64,000 nt of DNA, taken from Georgenia satyanarayanai (lineage in GTDB: Bacteria > Actinomycetota > Actinomycetes > Actinomycetales > Actinomycetaceae). The first letter of the stretch is position 1; every line of letters begins with the position of its first letter. The translations under genes and the position numbers were made by a program. The stretch covers positions 124,001-188,000 of the forward strand of contig NZ_VUKC01000003.1 in the NCBI RefSeq assembly GCF_009193135.1, read 5' to 3'. Below the pieces are notes generated by a model. That model did no database searches, had not been told where the DNA came from, and worked only from the letters and a program-made list of their open reading frames with translations. Positions 51,781 through 60,053 of this stretch are shown piece by piece.

Positions 51781-52591
51781 AAGCGACGTAGCGGGACGCG
51801 GGCCCGAACCAGTCGACCCACTGCTCGTCCTTCTCGGGTGCGAGGAGGTGGTCGGTCACCGCCCGGAAGAGCAGCGCCCGGACGAGCAGCTGCACGAAGG
51901 GCTCCCCCTCGACGGCGCGGACCCGGTCGACCAGGTCGAGGGGCGCACCCCGGAAGACGACGGCGTCGGCGACCACCACGGCCGTCGCGTACGACGGCGG
52001 GCGCCAGTACGGCGTGAGGTCGAGCACCAGCGGCGCCAGCTCGGGGTGGAGGTGGACGTTGTCGGTGAGGTCGCCGTGGACGAGCTGGTCCGCCAGCCCC
52101 AGCGGCCGCCGGACCGCGAGGAGGGTGCGCACGTGCGGGAGGCGGCCGCCGTCGTCGTCGACGTCCCCCTCACCCCACGCGACGCGGTCGGCCACCGCCC
52201 ACGGGTGGTGGCGGCGGTCGAGGAACGGGGGCCTCGGGAAGCGCGCCAGGTGGTGGTGGAGGAGGCGACCGGCGGCGATGACATCCCCGTACTGCGCGAC
52301 GCGCGGCGGTGAGCCCGGCTCGTAGCGCCAGGCCGTCCAGCCGGCGACGACGAGCGCGCCCTCCGTGGACGGCACGGGCGGTGCCACCCGCAGGTCGGTG
52401 GCGCCGTCGAGGTCTGCGAGCACGGCGGCCTGCCAGCGCAGCTCCTCCTCCGAGACGTCGAGCGGCTTGAGCACGACCTCGCCGGACCGCCACACCCGCC
52501 GCTGCCCGCCGGCGAGCGGCTCGAGGGGCGTCGTCGCGCCGAACGCCGCGAGCACGTCGGGTGGGGGTGGTCGCTCCACGTCGCTGGACAC
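51764..52591 (-). CDS. TIGR02569 family actinobacterial protein (APH/kinase-like)
   Basis: A 275-residue protein resembling phosphotransferase-like TIGR02569 proteins of actinobacteria. VWRSGEVVLKPLDVSEEELRW, LADQLVHGDLTDNVHLHPEL (the HGDL/Asn catalytic-loop pattern of aminoglycoside phosphotransferase folds) and PLVLDLTPYWRPPS (an Asp where the metal-binding Asp would sit) are visible. The GTG start is at 52591 and it follows the FKBP gene by 13 nt. Substrate unknown; an enzymatic kinase role is plausible but unproven. Confidence 0.8.
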   Translation of the reverse strand: MSSDVERPPPPDVLAAFGATTPLEPLAGGQRRVWRSGEVVLKPLDVSEEELRWQAAVLADLDGATDLRVAPPVPSTEGALVVAGWTAWRYEPGSPPRVAQYGDVIAAGRLLHHHLARFPRPPFLDRRHHPWAVADRVAWGEGDVDDDGGRLPHVRTLLAVRRPLGLADQLVHGDLTDNVHLHPELAPLVLDLTPYWRPPSYATAVVVADAVVFRGAPLDLVDRVRAVEGEPFVQLLVRALLFRAVTDHLLAPEKDEQWVDWFGPASRYVASLAEA

Positions 52592-52604
52592 CGTCAGGGC
52601 GCCG

Positions 52605-53474
52605 CTAGTCCGGCTCGCCCTGCTCCTCGACGTCGGAGGCGGCGAGGATGTCGACGGCGAAGACGAGCGTCTGCGTCCCGTTGCCGAGCTCCGGCGGGAC
52701 GACGACGAGCACGCGCGAGCCGACCGTCTGGTCGACCAGCCCGTCGCGCAGGCCGGTGAAGGTGTCGTTGACGAGGATCGTGCGGGGCACCTGGCCGTCG
52801 GCCCAGGTCGAGTCGTAGATGTCGCCACCGGGCCAGGTGACGGCCTGGTACTGCACCGTGATGGCCTGGCCGGGGGCCACCTGGTGGCCGTCACCGCGGA
52901 TGACGGTGTCGACCTCGAGCGCACTGGGCGGGGCGGTGTCGGGCAGGGTGATGGAGACGCCGTCGTCGTCCTGCGTGACGGCGGGCATGCCCTCCTCGGG
53001 CTCGAGCTCCTCGCCCTGGGCGACCGTGTGGAGGACGTCGACGACCAGGACGAGCATCCGCTCGCCGTCGTCGTCGCTCACCGGCTGGGTGACGAGCAGG
53101 CGGCTGCCCTCGGGGGTGCCGACGAGGAGGGGGTGGACGTCCTCGCCCACCTGCTCGGGCGTGAGGAGCAGGGTGCGGGCGGTGCCGGCGCCGCGGTCCG
53201 GCAGCGGCTCGCCGGTGCTGCCGTCGTAGGCGCTGAGCGCGAGGAGCGCCGGGCCGCCGTCACGCAGCTGGCGCCCCTCCCCCTCGACGAGCACCTCGGT
53301 CTCCTCCTCCGTGAGGTCGAGGGGAGTCTCGAAGCTCACGACCGGTGGTCGGCCGAAGGCCCCGGTGACGGCGATGGTGGGCGGCTCCGGGGTCGGCGCC
53401 TCGGGCTCCTCGGAGCAGCCGGCGAGGACGAGCACCGCGACCAGGCCGGCCAGGAGCGCACGCAGGCGGAGCAC
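52605..53474 (-). CDS. Lipoprotein with FKBP-type peptidyl-prolyl isomerase domain
   Basis: A 289-residue secreted lipoprotein: signal peptide with lipobox LVLAGCSEE, a linker, a first beta-rich region (about 40-150), and a C-terminal FKBP domain (ITVQYQAVTWPGGDIYDSTW and LRDGLVDQTVGSRVLVVVPPELG). The first region also looks weakly FKBP-like, so a tandem FKBP is possible. Folding helper at the cell surface. The GTG start lies immediately after pafA (1-nt gap). It is in a pup-pafA-fkbp arrangement common in actinobacteria. Confidence 0.92.
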   Translation of the reverse strand: MLRLRALLAGLVAVLVLAGCSEEPEAPTPEPPTIAVTGAFGRPPVVSFETPLDLTEEETEVLVEGEGRQLRDGGPALLALSAYDGSTGEPLPDRGAGTARTLLLTPEQVGEDVHPLLVGTPEGSRLLVTQPVSDDDGERMLVLVVDVLHTVAQGEELEPEEGMPAVTQDDDGVSITLPDTAPPSALEVDTVIRGDGHQVAPGQAITVQYQAVTWPGGDIYDSTWADGQVPRTILVNDTFTGLRDGLVDQTVGSRVLVVVPPELGNGTQTLVFAVDILAASDVEEQGEPD

Positions 53475-53475
53475 G

Positions 53476-54858
53476 TCAGGCCCCCATCGCGGCGATGAGG
53501 GCGGCGACGCGCTCGTCGCTGCTCGCGAAGGGGTCCTTGCACAGGACGGTGTGCTGGGTGGCGTCGTTGAGCTTGAGGTGCACCCAGTCGACGGTGTGGT
53601 CGCGGCGGCGCTCCTGGGCGGCGGCGACGAAGTCCCCGCGGAGCTTGGCGCGGGTGGTCTGCGGCGGGGTGGTCCGCGCGGCGGCGATCTCCTCGTCGGT
53701 GGCGACGCGGGCCATGAGCCCGCGGGCGCGGAGCTTGTCGGCCAGGCCGTCGGTGGGCGAGATGTCGTGGTAGGCGAGGAGGAGGCGCTGGATGCGGACG
53801 TCGGCGAGGCCGGCGCCGCTGCCGGTGCGGTAGCGCTCGACGAGCCGCTCCTTGATGGCCCAGTCGAGCTCGGTGTCGACGAGGGAGTGGTCGCCGGTGC
53901 GGAGAGCGCGCAGCCCGCGCTCCCACAGCTCGAGCACCTGCTGCTCGACGGGGCGCAGGGTCATGCCGGAGGTGTGCGCGAGGACGCGCTCGAGGTACTC
54001 CTCCTGCATCTCCAGGGCGCTGCGACGCCGTCCGGAGACCAGCTCGAGCGGGGTCGTGGCGGTGAGGTCGCGGGAGACGTCGCGGATCGCCCGCATCGGG
54101 TCGACGAGCAGGAGGTCGTCCAGCCGCCCACCCGACTCGACGAGGTCGAGCAGCAGGGCGGTCATGCCGAGCTTGAGGAGCGTCGTCGTCTCGGCGACGG
54201 AGGAGTCCCCGGAGATGACGTGGAGGCGGCGGTAGAGGTCCGGGTCGCCGTGCGGCTCGTCGCGGGAGTTGATGATGGGCCGCGAGCGGGTGGTCGCCGA
54301 GCTCATCGCGTCCCACAGGTGCTCCGAGCGCTGGGAGAAGCAGTACGCGGCTCCGCTGGCGGTCTGCCGCACCGCCCCGGCGCCGGTGAGGATCTGGCGG
54401 GTGACGAAGAAGGGGACGAGCTGGTCGACGGTCCGCTGGAAGTCGCGGCGCCGGCGCAGGAGGTAGTTCTCGTGGCAGCCGAAGGCGTTGCCCTCGGAGT
54501 CGACGTTGTTCTTCAGGAGGTGGACGCGGCCGCCGACGCCGTCCTCGGCCAGGCGCGCGGTCGCGTCCTCGGCCAGGTCGATGAGGATCGCCTCACCGGC
54601 ACGGTCCTGGACGACGACGTCGCGCACGTCGTCGCACTCCGCCGTCGCGTACTCGGGGTGGGAGCCGACGTCGAGGTAGAGCCGGCCGCCGTTGCGGAGG
54701 AAGACGTTGGACGAGCGGCCCCACTCGACGACCTTGCGGAAGAGGTAGCGGGCGGCCTCGTCGGCGCCGATCGGCGGGCCGCTCTCCGGACGGCGGGCGC
54801 CGGCGACGGTGATGCCGTACTCGGTCTCGATGCCGACGATGCGGGGAGCGAGACTCAC
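53476..54858 (-). CDS. pafA: Pup-protein ligase PafA
   Basis: Attaches the C-terminal Glu of Pup to lysines of target proteins using ATP. A 460-residue glutamine-synthetase-fold protein (carboxylate-amine ligase family). It has RIVGIETEYGITV near the N-terminus with the conserved Glu/Tyr, LKNNVDSEGNAFGCHENYL, and RDEPHGDPDLYRRLHVISGD. GTG 54858 overlaps the pup stop by 4 nt. The C-terminus WVHLKLNDATQHTVLCKDPF is intact. Confidence 0.97.
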   Translation of the reverse strand: MSLAPRIVGIETEYGITVAGARRPESGPPIGADEAARYLFRKVVEWGRSSNVFLRNGGRLYLDVGSHPEYATAECDDVRDVVVQDRAGEAILIDLAEDATARLAEDGVGGRVHLLKNNVDSEGNAFGCHENYLLRRRRDFQRTVDQLVPFFVTRQILTGAGAVRQTASGAAYCFSQRSEHLWDAMSSATTRSRPIINSRDEPHGDPDLYRRLHVISGDSSVAETTTLLKLGMTALLLDLVESGGRLDDLLLVDPMRAIRDVSRDLTATTPLELVSGRRRSALEMQEEYLERVLAHTSGMTLRPVEQQVLELWERGLRALRTGDHSLVDTELDWAIKERLVERYRTGSGAGLADVRIQRLLLAYHDISPTDGLADKLRARGLMARVATDEEIAAARTTPPQTTRAKLRGDFVAAAQERRRDHTVDWVHLKLNDATQHTVLCKDPFASSDERVAALIAAMGA

Positions 54859-55052
54859 TGCCCACCCTTCTGCACGAACCCGCGCACGAAGGACTCGGCG
54901 TTCGTCTCGAGGACGGAGTCGATCTCCCCGAGGAGGTCGTCCAGCTCGGCGCTCTGCGCCTGCGCGCCCGTGCCGGTGGGGCCGGGCAGCGGCGGCGGCG
55001 TCGGCTCCTCCGGCTCGCGCTCGCTCCGGCGCTGCTGCTCCTGACGGGCCAT
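54855..55052 (-). CDS. pup: Prokaryotic ubiquitin-like protein Pup
   Basis: An intrinsically disordered 65-residue modifier. The C-terminal helix ELDDLLGEIDSVLETNAESF is followed by RGFVQKGGQ; the terminal Gln means Dop must deamidate it to Glu before ligation. Start ATG 55052 has AAGGAGG about 7 nt upstream. A TAGGAT box at 55088-55083 (minus strand) is a plausible -10 element. There are no prcB/prcA genes between dop and pup in this window. Confidence 0.97.
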   Translation of the reverse strand: MARQEQQRRSEREPEEPTPPPLPGPTGTGAQAQSAELDDLLGEIDSVLETNAESFVRGFVQKGGQ

Positions 55053-55398
55053 GGTGGCTGCCTCCTTCTCGACTACCTCACGATCCTAGTTCGCATCGTC
55101 CCCGGTGCGAGCAGCGCGACCGGCTGGCGGAGCCCCGGGCGAGGAGGCGCCGCCCAGCGGCGCAACCGCGCGAGCGAAGGTCACGGTCGAGGTCCTTTCG
55201 GAGCGCCCGACCTCGTCGCATCCTATGATCAAGGAGCCACTGATCAAGGAGCCACCAGCACGCCGGTGGGCAGTGACGACAGAGCGTCCGACGGGGTACC
55301 TCGCGCCAGCCTCCGCTGACCCGAGCGGAAACAGCTTCAGGGTGGCCGGCATGCCGCACCACGGCGTAGGTCTGTCGGATGTGGGAGGGGTCGATCGT
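55053..55398. other. 346-nt divergent region between pup and the DrrA-like gene
   Basis: No gene is seen. It contains the pup ribosome site and possible -10 box (ATCCTA at 55083-55088), a TATGAT element at 55224-55229 that could be a -10 for the exporter, and a perfect 15-bp tandem duplication at 55226-55255. No aptamer or tRNA was recognised. Confidence 0.5.
55226..55255. repeat. Perfect 15-bp tandem duplication
   Basis: tgatcaaggagccac occurs twice head to tail with no mismatch. The first copy begins inside the TATGAT element. It might be a recent slippage event or a two-site operator upstream of the exporter. Confidence 0.85.
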
Positions 55399-56367
55399 AT
55401 GAACGACATCATCGTCGCCGAAGGACTGGTCAAGACCTACGGCAAGGTGAGGGCCCTCGACGGCCTGGACCTGCGCGTGCAGCAGGGAACCGTTCTCGGG
55501 CTCCTCGGTCCCAATGGTGCGGGCAAGACCACCGCCGTCCGGGTGCTGACCACACTTCTGCGTCCTACCGAGGGACGGGCGACGGTCGCCGGCCTCGACG
55601 TGGTGGGTGACGCGAAACAGCTGCGCTCCCGTATCGGCGTGTCCGGGCAGTACGCGGCGGTCGACGAGAACCTCACGGGGTATGAGAATCTCGACATGGT
55701 GGGCCGGCTCTACCACCTGGGCGCCCGAGCGTCCCGGCAGCGGGCCTGGGAGCTCCTCGACCGCTTCGAGCTCACCGAGGCGGCGAAGCGCCCCGTCGGC
55801 ACCTACTCCGGCGGCATGCGCCGCCGCCTCGACCTCGCTGGCGCTCTTGTCGCGATGCCCGAAGTGCTCTTCCTCGACGAGCCGACGACCGGGCTGGACC
55901 CGCGCAGCCGTCTGGGCATGTGGGACGTCATCACCGAGCTCGTCTCCGGTGGGACCACGCTGCTACTGACGACGCAGTACCTGGAGGAGGCAGACCGGGT
56001 CGCGGACAGGATCGCCGTTATCGACCGCGGCAAGGTGATCGCCGAGGGCACTGCGGACCACCTCAAGGAACAGGTGGGGGGCGAGCGGATCGAAGTGGCC
56101 GTCTCCGGCTCCGCGGACCTGGAGCTGGCACGGGAGGTCCTGCATCGCCTCACAGGGCGTGAGGTCGGCGTCGACGAGCACACCCGAACCCTCGCGGCGC
56201 CCGTCAGCGGCGGGGTCACCATGCTCGTGGAGGCGCTGAGGGCTCTCGACGACGCCCGCGTAGGAATACTCGACGCGGGCATCCGGCGTCCGACCCTGGA
56301 CGACGTGTTTCTTACCTTGACCGGCCATGCGGCGGCGGATGACGAGAACTCGGGAGCGGTGACATGA
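55399..56367 (+). CDS. DrrA-like ABC transporter ATP-binding protein
   Basis: ATPase subunit of a drug-type exporter, 322 residues: an N-terminal nucleotide-binding domain with Walker A LLGPNGAGKTTAVRV, signature YSGGMRRRLDLAGALV, Walker B VLFLDEPTTGLD and His in LTTQYLEEADR, then the DrrA C-terminal extension ending near AAADDENSGAVT. ATG 55399 has GGAGGGG about 8 nt upstream. Translationally coupled to the permease gene (4-nt overlap). Likely substrate: hydrophobic drug or antibiotic, by family. Confidence 0.93.
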   Translation: MNDIIVAEGLVKTYGKVRALDGLDLRVQQGTVLGLLGPNGAGKTTAVRVLTTLLRPTEGRATVAGLDVVGDAKQLRSRIGVSGQYAAVDENLTGYENLDMVGRLYHLGARASRQRAWELLDRFELTEAAKRPVGTYSGGMRRRLDLAGALVAMPEVLFLDEPTTGLDPRSRLGMWDVITELVSGGTTLLLTTQYLEEADRVADRIAVIDRGKVIAEGTADHLKEQVGGERIEVAVSGSADLELAREVLHRLTGREVGVDEHTRTLAAPVSGGVTMLVEALRALDDARVGILDAGIRRPTLDDVFLTLTGHAAADDENSGAVT

Positions 56368-57245
56368 GTTCGCCGTCGTCCTCGGGCCAGGACACGAGCG
56401 GCGCGACGCCGCAGCCGCGCCCGGTCGCCTCCGCCAGCCCTCTCCAGGCGGTCGGCGACGGCTGGACCGTCGCCCGGCGCAACCTGATCAAGATCAAGCG
56501 CGTGCCGGACCTTCTTGTGGGCTCCATCGTCAGCCCGATCATGTTCATCCTGTTGTTCGCGTTCGTGTTCGGCGGGGCGATCTCCCTCGGTGGCCAGGTG
56601 GACCCGGACGCCTACCGCGAGTTCCTCATCGCCGGCATCTTCGCCCAGACGGTCATCTTCGGCGCCACGATCACCGGCGCTGGCATGGCACAAGATCTCA
56701 AGACCGGGATCATCGACAGATTTCGGTCCTTGCCCATGGCGCCGTCCGCCGTGCTCGTCGGGCGCACGACGGCCGACGTCGTCAACAACGTGCTGACGAT
56801 CATCATCATGTCGCTGACGAGCCTGGCGATCGGTTGGCGCATCTACACCTCGGTCGGCGAGGCGCTGCTGGGGTACGCCTTGCTCCTGTTCTTCGCCTAC
56901 TGCATCAGCTGGGTCATGGCGTTCTTCGGACTCCTCGTACGTACCCCCGAAGTGTTCAGCAACGTGACGTTCATCGTCATCTTCCCGCTGACCTTCATCG
57001 CGAACACCTTCGTGCCGTTGGAGAGCTTCCCGGGCCCGCTGCGGTGGTTCGCGAGCTGGAACCCCGTGTCGACGGTCACTCAGGCAACGCGCGAGCTGTT
57101 CGGCAACCTCCCCGCGGGAACGCCCGAACCCAGTGGCTGGGCCCTGCAGAACCCGGTGCCTTACACCGTCGCGTGGGGTCTTGTCATCCTCGTCATCTTC
57201 GTGCCGCTCACCGTGAGGCAGTACCAGCGGGCCGCCGCGCGCTAG
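56364..57245 (+). CDS. DrrB-like ABC transporter permease
   Basis: Membrane subunit for the ATPase encoded just upstream, 293 residues with six hydrophobic helices of the ABC2_membrane type. After a basic N-terminal cytoplasmic segment come PIMFILLFAFVFGGAISL and, centrally, GMAQDLKTGIIDRFRSLPMAPSA (the conserved gate loop). The ATG overlaps the ATPase stop. A plausible resistance pump; the nearby TetR gene could control it, though the operator lies downstream. Confidence 0.92.
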   Translation: MSSPSSSGQDTSGATPQPRPVASASPLQAVGDGWTVARRNLIKIKRVPDLLVGSIVSPIMFILLFAFVFGGAISLGGQVDPDAYREFLIAGIFAQTVIFGATITGAGMAQDLKTGIIDRFRSLPMAPSAVLVGRTTADVVNNVLTIIIMSLTSLAIGWRIYTSVGEALLGYALLLFFAYCISWVMAFFGLLVRTPEVFSNVTFIVIFPLTFIANTFVPLESFPGPLRWFASWNPVSTVTQATRELFGNLPAGTPEPSGWALQNPVPYTVAWGLVILVIFVPLTVRQYQRAAAR

Positions 57246-57300
57246 GTTCCGTTGCCAGCAGGCGGCTGCTGTTCAGATCCCCACGCACGCACGGTCCACG

Positions 57301-57843
57301 TCAGCTGAGCGAGGCGCGGACGACGAGCTCGACGACGGGCCGGACGTCGGCGTCGTCGTGACGAGCGACTCGGTGCAGGATCAACCCCTCCGCGCACGCC
57401 ATGACAGCTCGGGCGGACGCGCCGGGATCGCTCGCACCGAGCGTGCGAAGTGCCTCCGTGAGGGCGGCCTCCAGGACCGTGCGTCCCGCGCCGAGCGTCC
57501 GGCGCAGCGCGGGATCGTGGCTGGCCTCCATGAAGAGGACGAGCCTCGCCGTGGTCTGGACCCGCTGGTCCTCGGTCGTGCGGTCGAGGAGCGCGACCAG
57601 GGCGTCGACGAGGTCCTCCGCCGACCGAGGGGCGAACGTGGCGCCCATCCCCGCGAGCTCCCGCTCGAGGATCGCCTCGGCCACCCCGCTGAACAGTGCC
57701 TCGCGCGTCCGGAAGTAGTTGGACGTCGACCCCTGAGGAAGCTGCGCCCGCTCGTCGATCCGGCGGTGCGTCAGCGCCCTGAGCCCCTGGGTGCCGAGCA
57801 GCTCGATGGCGGCGCTCAGAGCGCGCTCTCGCGACGACATCAT
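57301..57843 (-). CDS. TetR family transcriptional regulator
   Basis: A 180-residue repressor with an N-terminal HTH (residues 1-50: ALSAAIELLGTQGLRALTHRR and ERAQLPQGSTSNYFRTREAL). ATG 57843 (or the adjacent ATG 57840) is just 6 nt after a TATAGT box that lies inside a perfect inverted repeat, so the gene appears leaderless and autoregulated. It is divergent from the SDR gene, which is its most likely target; the DrrAB genes converge on it. Confidence 0.9.
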   Translation of the reverse strand: MMSSRERALSAAIELLGTQGLRALTHRRIDERAQLPQGSTSNYFRTREALFSGVAEAILERELAGMGATFAPRSAEDLVDALVALLDRTTEDQRVQTTARLVLFMEASHDPALRRTLGAGRTVLEAALTEALRTLGASDPGASARAVMACAEGLILHRVARHDDADVRPVVELVVRASLS

Positions 57844-57846
57844 CCG

Positions 57847-57889
57847 GTCACTATAGAAGTAGTGACGGCCGACCCACTACGCGCGTAGT
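57847..57889. promoter_or_regulatory. Operator candidate between divergent TetR and SDR genes
   Basis: GTCACTA tagaag TAGTGAC (57847-57866) is a perfect inverted repeat that overlaps the TATAGT -10 box of the TetR gene. A second palindrome, ACTACGCGCGTAGT (57876-57889), lies 9 nt further and overlaps a TAGTAT box (57886-57891) that could serve the SDR gene. Both are good TetR-type operator candidates. Confidence 0.7.
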
Positions 57890-57930
57890 ATGGGGCACAC
57901 CGGGCGACGACTTCCAGGGAGGCGGTCACC

Positions 57931-58758
57931 ATGCCGTCAGTGCTCGTCACCGGCGCGGGCCGCGGGATCGGAGAGGCCACCGCTCTGCGCCTCGCTCGCG
58001 CCGGTTGGTCAGTCTTCGCCGGGGTCCGCGACGTCGCGGGCCGGGAGCGCCTCGGCGCCCTTGACGGGAAGGTCACGGCGGTCCAGCTCGACATCACGGA
58101 CGAGGCGCAGGTCGCCGCGCTGGCCGACCAGCTGCCGGAGGAGCTGGACGCCGTGGTGAACAACGCGGGCATCGGCGTGCTGGGCCCTGTCGAGGCCGTC
58201 ACCGTTGCCGACTTTCGCCGCCAGTTCGAGGTCAACCTCTTCGGGCAGGTGGCCGTCACCCAGGCGGTGCTCCCACAGGTCCGCGCCGCCGCCGGTCGGA
58301 TCGTCTTCATCTCCTCGACGGGCGCCCGGGCCCCGGTGACCATGGAAGGTGCCTACTGCGCGTCCAAGGCCGCGCTCGAGACACTCGCCAACGTGCTGCG
58401 GGTCGAGCTGCGGCCCTGGCACATCGCGGTGTCCGTCGTCGAACCGGGTCCGACGGACACCGGCCCGTGGCGCGAGATCCACGCGATGCTCGCCGCCATG
58501 GAGGACGGGATGGCCAGCGCCCACCGCGAGCTGTACGCCCAGCACATCAGCGGCATGCTCAGGCTCGTCGGTGCGCTCCAGACTCGGACCGTGCCGCCCG
58601 ACGTCGTCGCCCGCGTCGTGCAACGGGCGCTCACCGCCCGCCGACCCCGGTCCCGCTACACGGCCGGGTCCCAGGCCACCGCGATGGTCACCATGAACGC
58701 GATCCTGCCCACCCGCCTCAACGACGCCGTCGGCGCGCGTCTCCTCGGGCTGCGGTAG
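57931..58758 (+). CDS. Short-chain dehydrogenase/reductase (SDR)
   Basis: A 275-residue classical SDR. The N-terminal cofactor motif VTGAGRGIGEATALRLA, NNAG (VVNNAGIGVLGP), the catalytic Ser (IVFISSTGARAP) and the YCASKAAL active-site Tyr/Lys pair are all present. ATG 57931 has GGGAGG about 9 nt upstream. Substrate unknown. The divergent TetR gene with its palindromic operator suggests induction by a small ligand. Confidence 0.93.
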   Translation: MPSVLVTGAGRGIGEATALRLARAGWSVFAGVRDVAGRERLGALDGKVTAVQLDITDEAQVAALADQLPEELDAVVNNAGIGVLGPVEAVTVADFRRQFEVNLFGQVAVTQAVLPQVRAAAGRIVFISSTGARAPVTMEGAYCASKAALETLANVLRVELRPWHIAVSVVEPGPTDTGPWREIHAMLAAMEDGMASAHRELYAQHISGMLRLVGALQTRTVPPDVVARVVQRALTARRPRSRYTAGSQATAMVTMNAILPTRLNDAVGARLLGLR

Positions 58759-58798
58759 CCACCGAGCCGGAGGTCGGTCCCCTCGCCCGACAGTGCCG

Positions 58799-59134
58799 TC
58801 AGGTCGAGGGGAAGCCCGGATCCTCCTCGAGCATCTCCACCCGGGCGGCCAGACCGGTGACGTCGAAGAGGAACTGCACGAGCTCGGTCGACCCGATGAC
58901 ACGAAGTGGTGAGGATGCTGCCAGGGAGAAGATGAGCACCACGATGGAGGAGTCCATGAAGGTGACGTTGCGGACGTCGAGATCGACCGGAAGGCGGTAC
59001 CGCCTGGCGTCGCGGCAGGCCTCCTCGATGTCGGATCGGATCGCGAGGTCCAGCTCGCCGGCCAGGACGATGCGGACCCGGGTCGGCGATGCCAGGACAG
59101 CCGCGGAGCCCGACGCAAACGCATCTGACGGCAC
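58799..59134 (-). CDS. STAS-domain protein (anti-sigma factor antagonist-like)
   Basis: A 111-residue single STAS domain: RIVLAGELDLAIRSDIEEAC then LDVRNVTFMDSSIVVLIFSL, in which the MDSS carries the Ser usually phosphorylated in anti-anti-sigma factors. No anti-sigma kinase or sigma gene is next to it. GTG 59134 has AGAGGAGACCT just upstream, a good ribosome site. Possibly part of a stress signalling pathway encoded elsewhere. Confidence 0.83.
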   Translation of the reverse strand: MPSDAFASGSAAVLASPTRVRIVLAGELDLAIRSDIEEACRDARRYRLPVDLDVRNVTFMDSSIVVLIFSLAASSPLRVIGSTELVQFLFDVTGLAARVEMLEEDPGFPST

Positions 59135-59162
59135 AGGTCTCCTCTGAGTGTGGAGCAGGACG

Positions 59163-59194
59163 TTTACGTCGTAATGGACAATTTATAGCGTAAA
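59163..59194. promoter_or_regulatory. AT-rich inverted repeat between STAS and TetR genes
   Basis: TTTACG (59163-59168) and CGTAAA (59189-59194) form an inverted repeat with a 20-nt spacer, and TTACGTCGTAA (59164-59174) is itself a palindrome. The sequence is much lower in GC than its surroundings. It may be a regulator site in the divergent region, or a foreign scar. Confidence 0.5.
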
Positions 59195-59332
59195 GGATCC
59201 GCGAGGACGCCGTCCACCGCAGCCCTGCCACCGCGCGACCTGAGACCTCGGCGAGCGGCACAGCCGTTTACCCCTAGCCTGGGACAAGCGCGTGCATCCG
59301 AAGCGCGGCGCGCGGCCGGAGAGAGGTGAGTT

Positions 59333-60034
59333 GTGAGCGGTGCAGCAGACGGGCAGCGGCGAGGCGTCCTGGACCGCGACCGCGTGGTTGCGACCGCGAT
59401 CGAGCTCGTCGAAGCGGACGGTCTCAACGCTCTGAGCATGCGCCGGCTCGGCGCCGCCATGGGCGTGGAGGCGATGGCCCTCTACCGGTACGTCGACGGA
59501 CGTGAGGACCTCCTCGAGGCAGTCGTCGAGGAGGTCACCAGCAAGGTGGAACGTGCCGCGGACATGGACATCGGTCCGCACGGCGGCTGGCAGGCCTACC
59601 TGCAGCGCGTAGCTCATACCGTGCGTGACCTTGCCTTCGCCCATCCGCAGGTCTTCCCGCTCGTGGCCACTCGCCACCCCGCCGCCCCCTGGCTCCGCCC
59701 CCCGCTGCGCAACCTCGACGTGGTCGAGGACTTCCTTGCCACCCTGTCAGCGGCAGGCTTCAGTGAGGACCAGGCCGTCACCGCCTACCGAGCCTTCACC
59801 AGCTTTCTCCTCGGCCAGCTCCTCCTGACCGTCACGCAACGCGGCGCCCAGGCCACCACCGAGGAGGTCATCGACGAGGGCGACGCGTCCGTCACCCACA
59901 GTGACATCTCCGCGGAGGAGTTCCCCACGATCACGCGACTGCGAGCCAAGCTCTCCGTCGACCACTCCGACGAGGAGTTCGAAGAAGCGCTGGAGCAGCT
60001 GCTGCGCCGTATCGACGCCCTCGTCAGTCAGTGA
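59333..60034 (+). CDS. TetR family transcriptional regulator (TetR_C type)
   Basis: A 233-residue regulator with an N-terminal HTH (VVATAIELVEADGLNALSMRRLGAAMGVEAMALYRYVDGRED is the spread-out motif region 17-58) and a long ligand domain of the tetracycline-repressor type. An Asp/Glu-rich C-terminal stretch precedes the end. GTG 59333 follows GAGAGGTGAG. It converges on dop; its operator may be the AT-rich inverted repeat upstream. No adjacent target gene except STAS. Confidence 0.88.
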   Translation: MSGAADGQRRGVLDRDRVVATAIELVEADGLNALSMRRLGAAMGVEAMALYRYVDGREDLLEAVVEEVTSKVERAADMDIGPHGGWQAYLQRVAHTVRDLAFAHPQVFPLVATRHPAAPWLRPPLRNLDVVEDFLATLSAAGFSEDQAVTAYRAFTSFLLGQLLLTVTQRGAQATTEEVIDEGDASVTHSDISAEEFPTITRLRAKLSVDHSDEEFEEALEQLLRRIDALVSQ

Positions 60035-60053
60035 GGAACGCTCGGCGAGGGCG

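Noticed and set aside
55053-55398. Possible riboswitch or T-box before the exporter genes
   Set aside because: No aptamer core or T-box motif is seen; only a short tandem duplication and a -10-like element.
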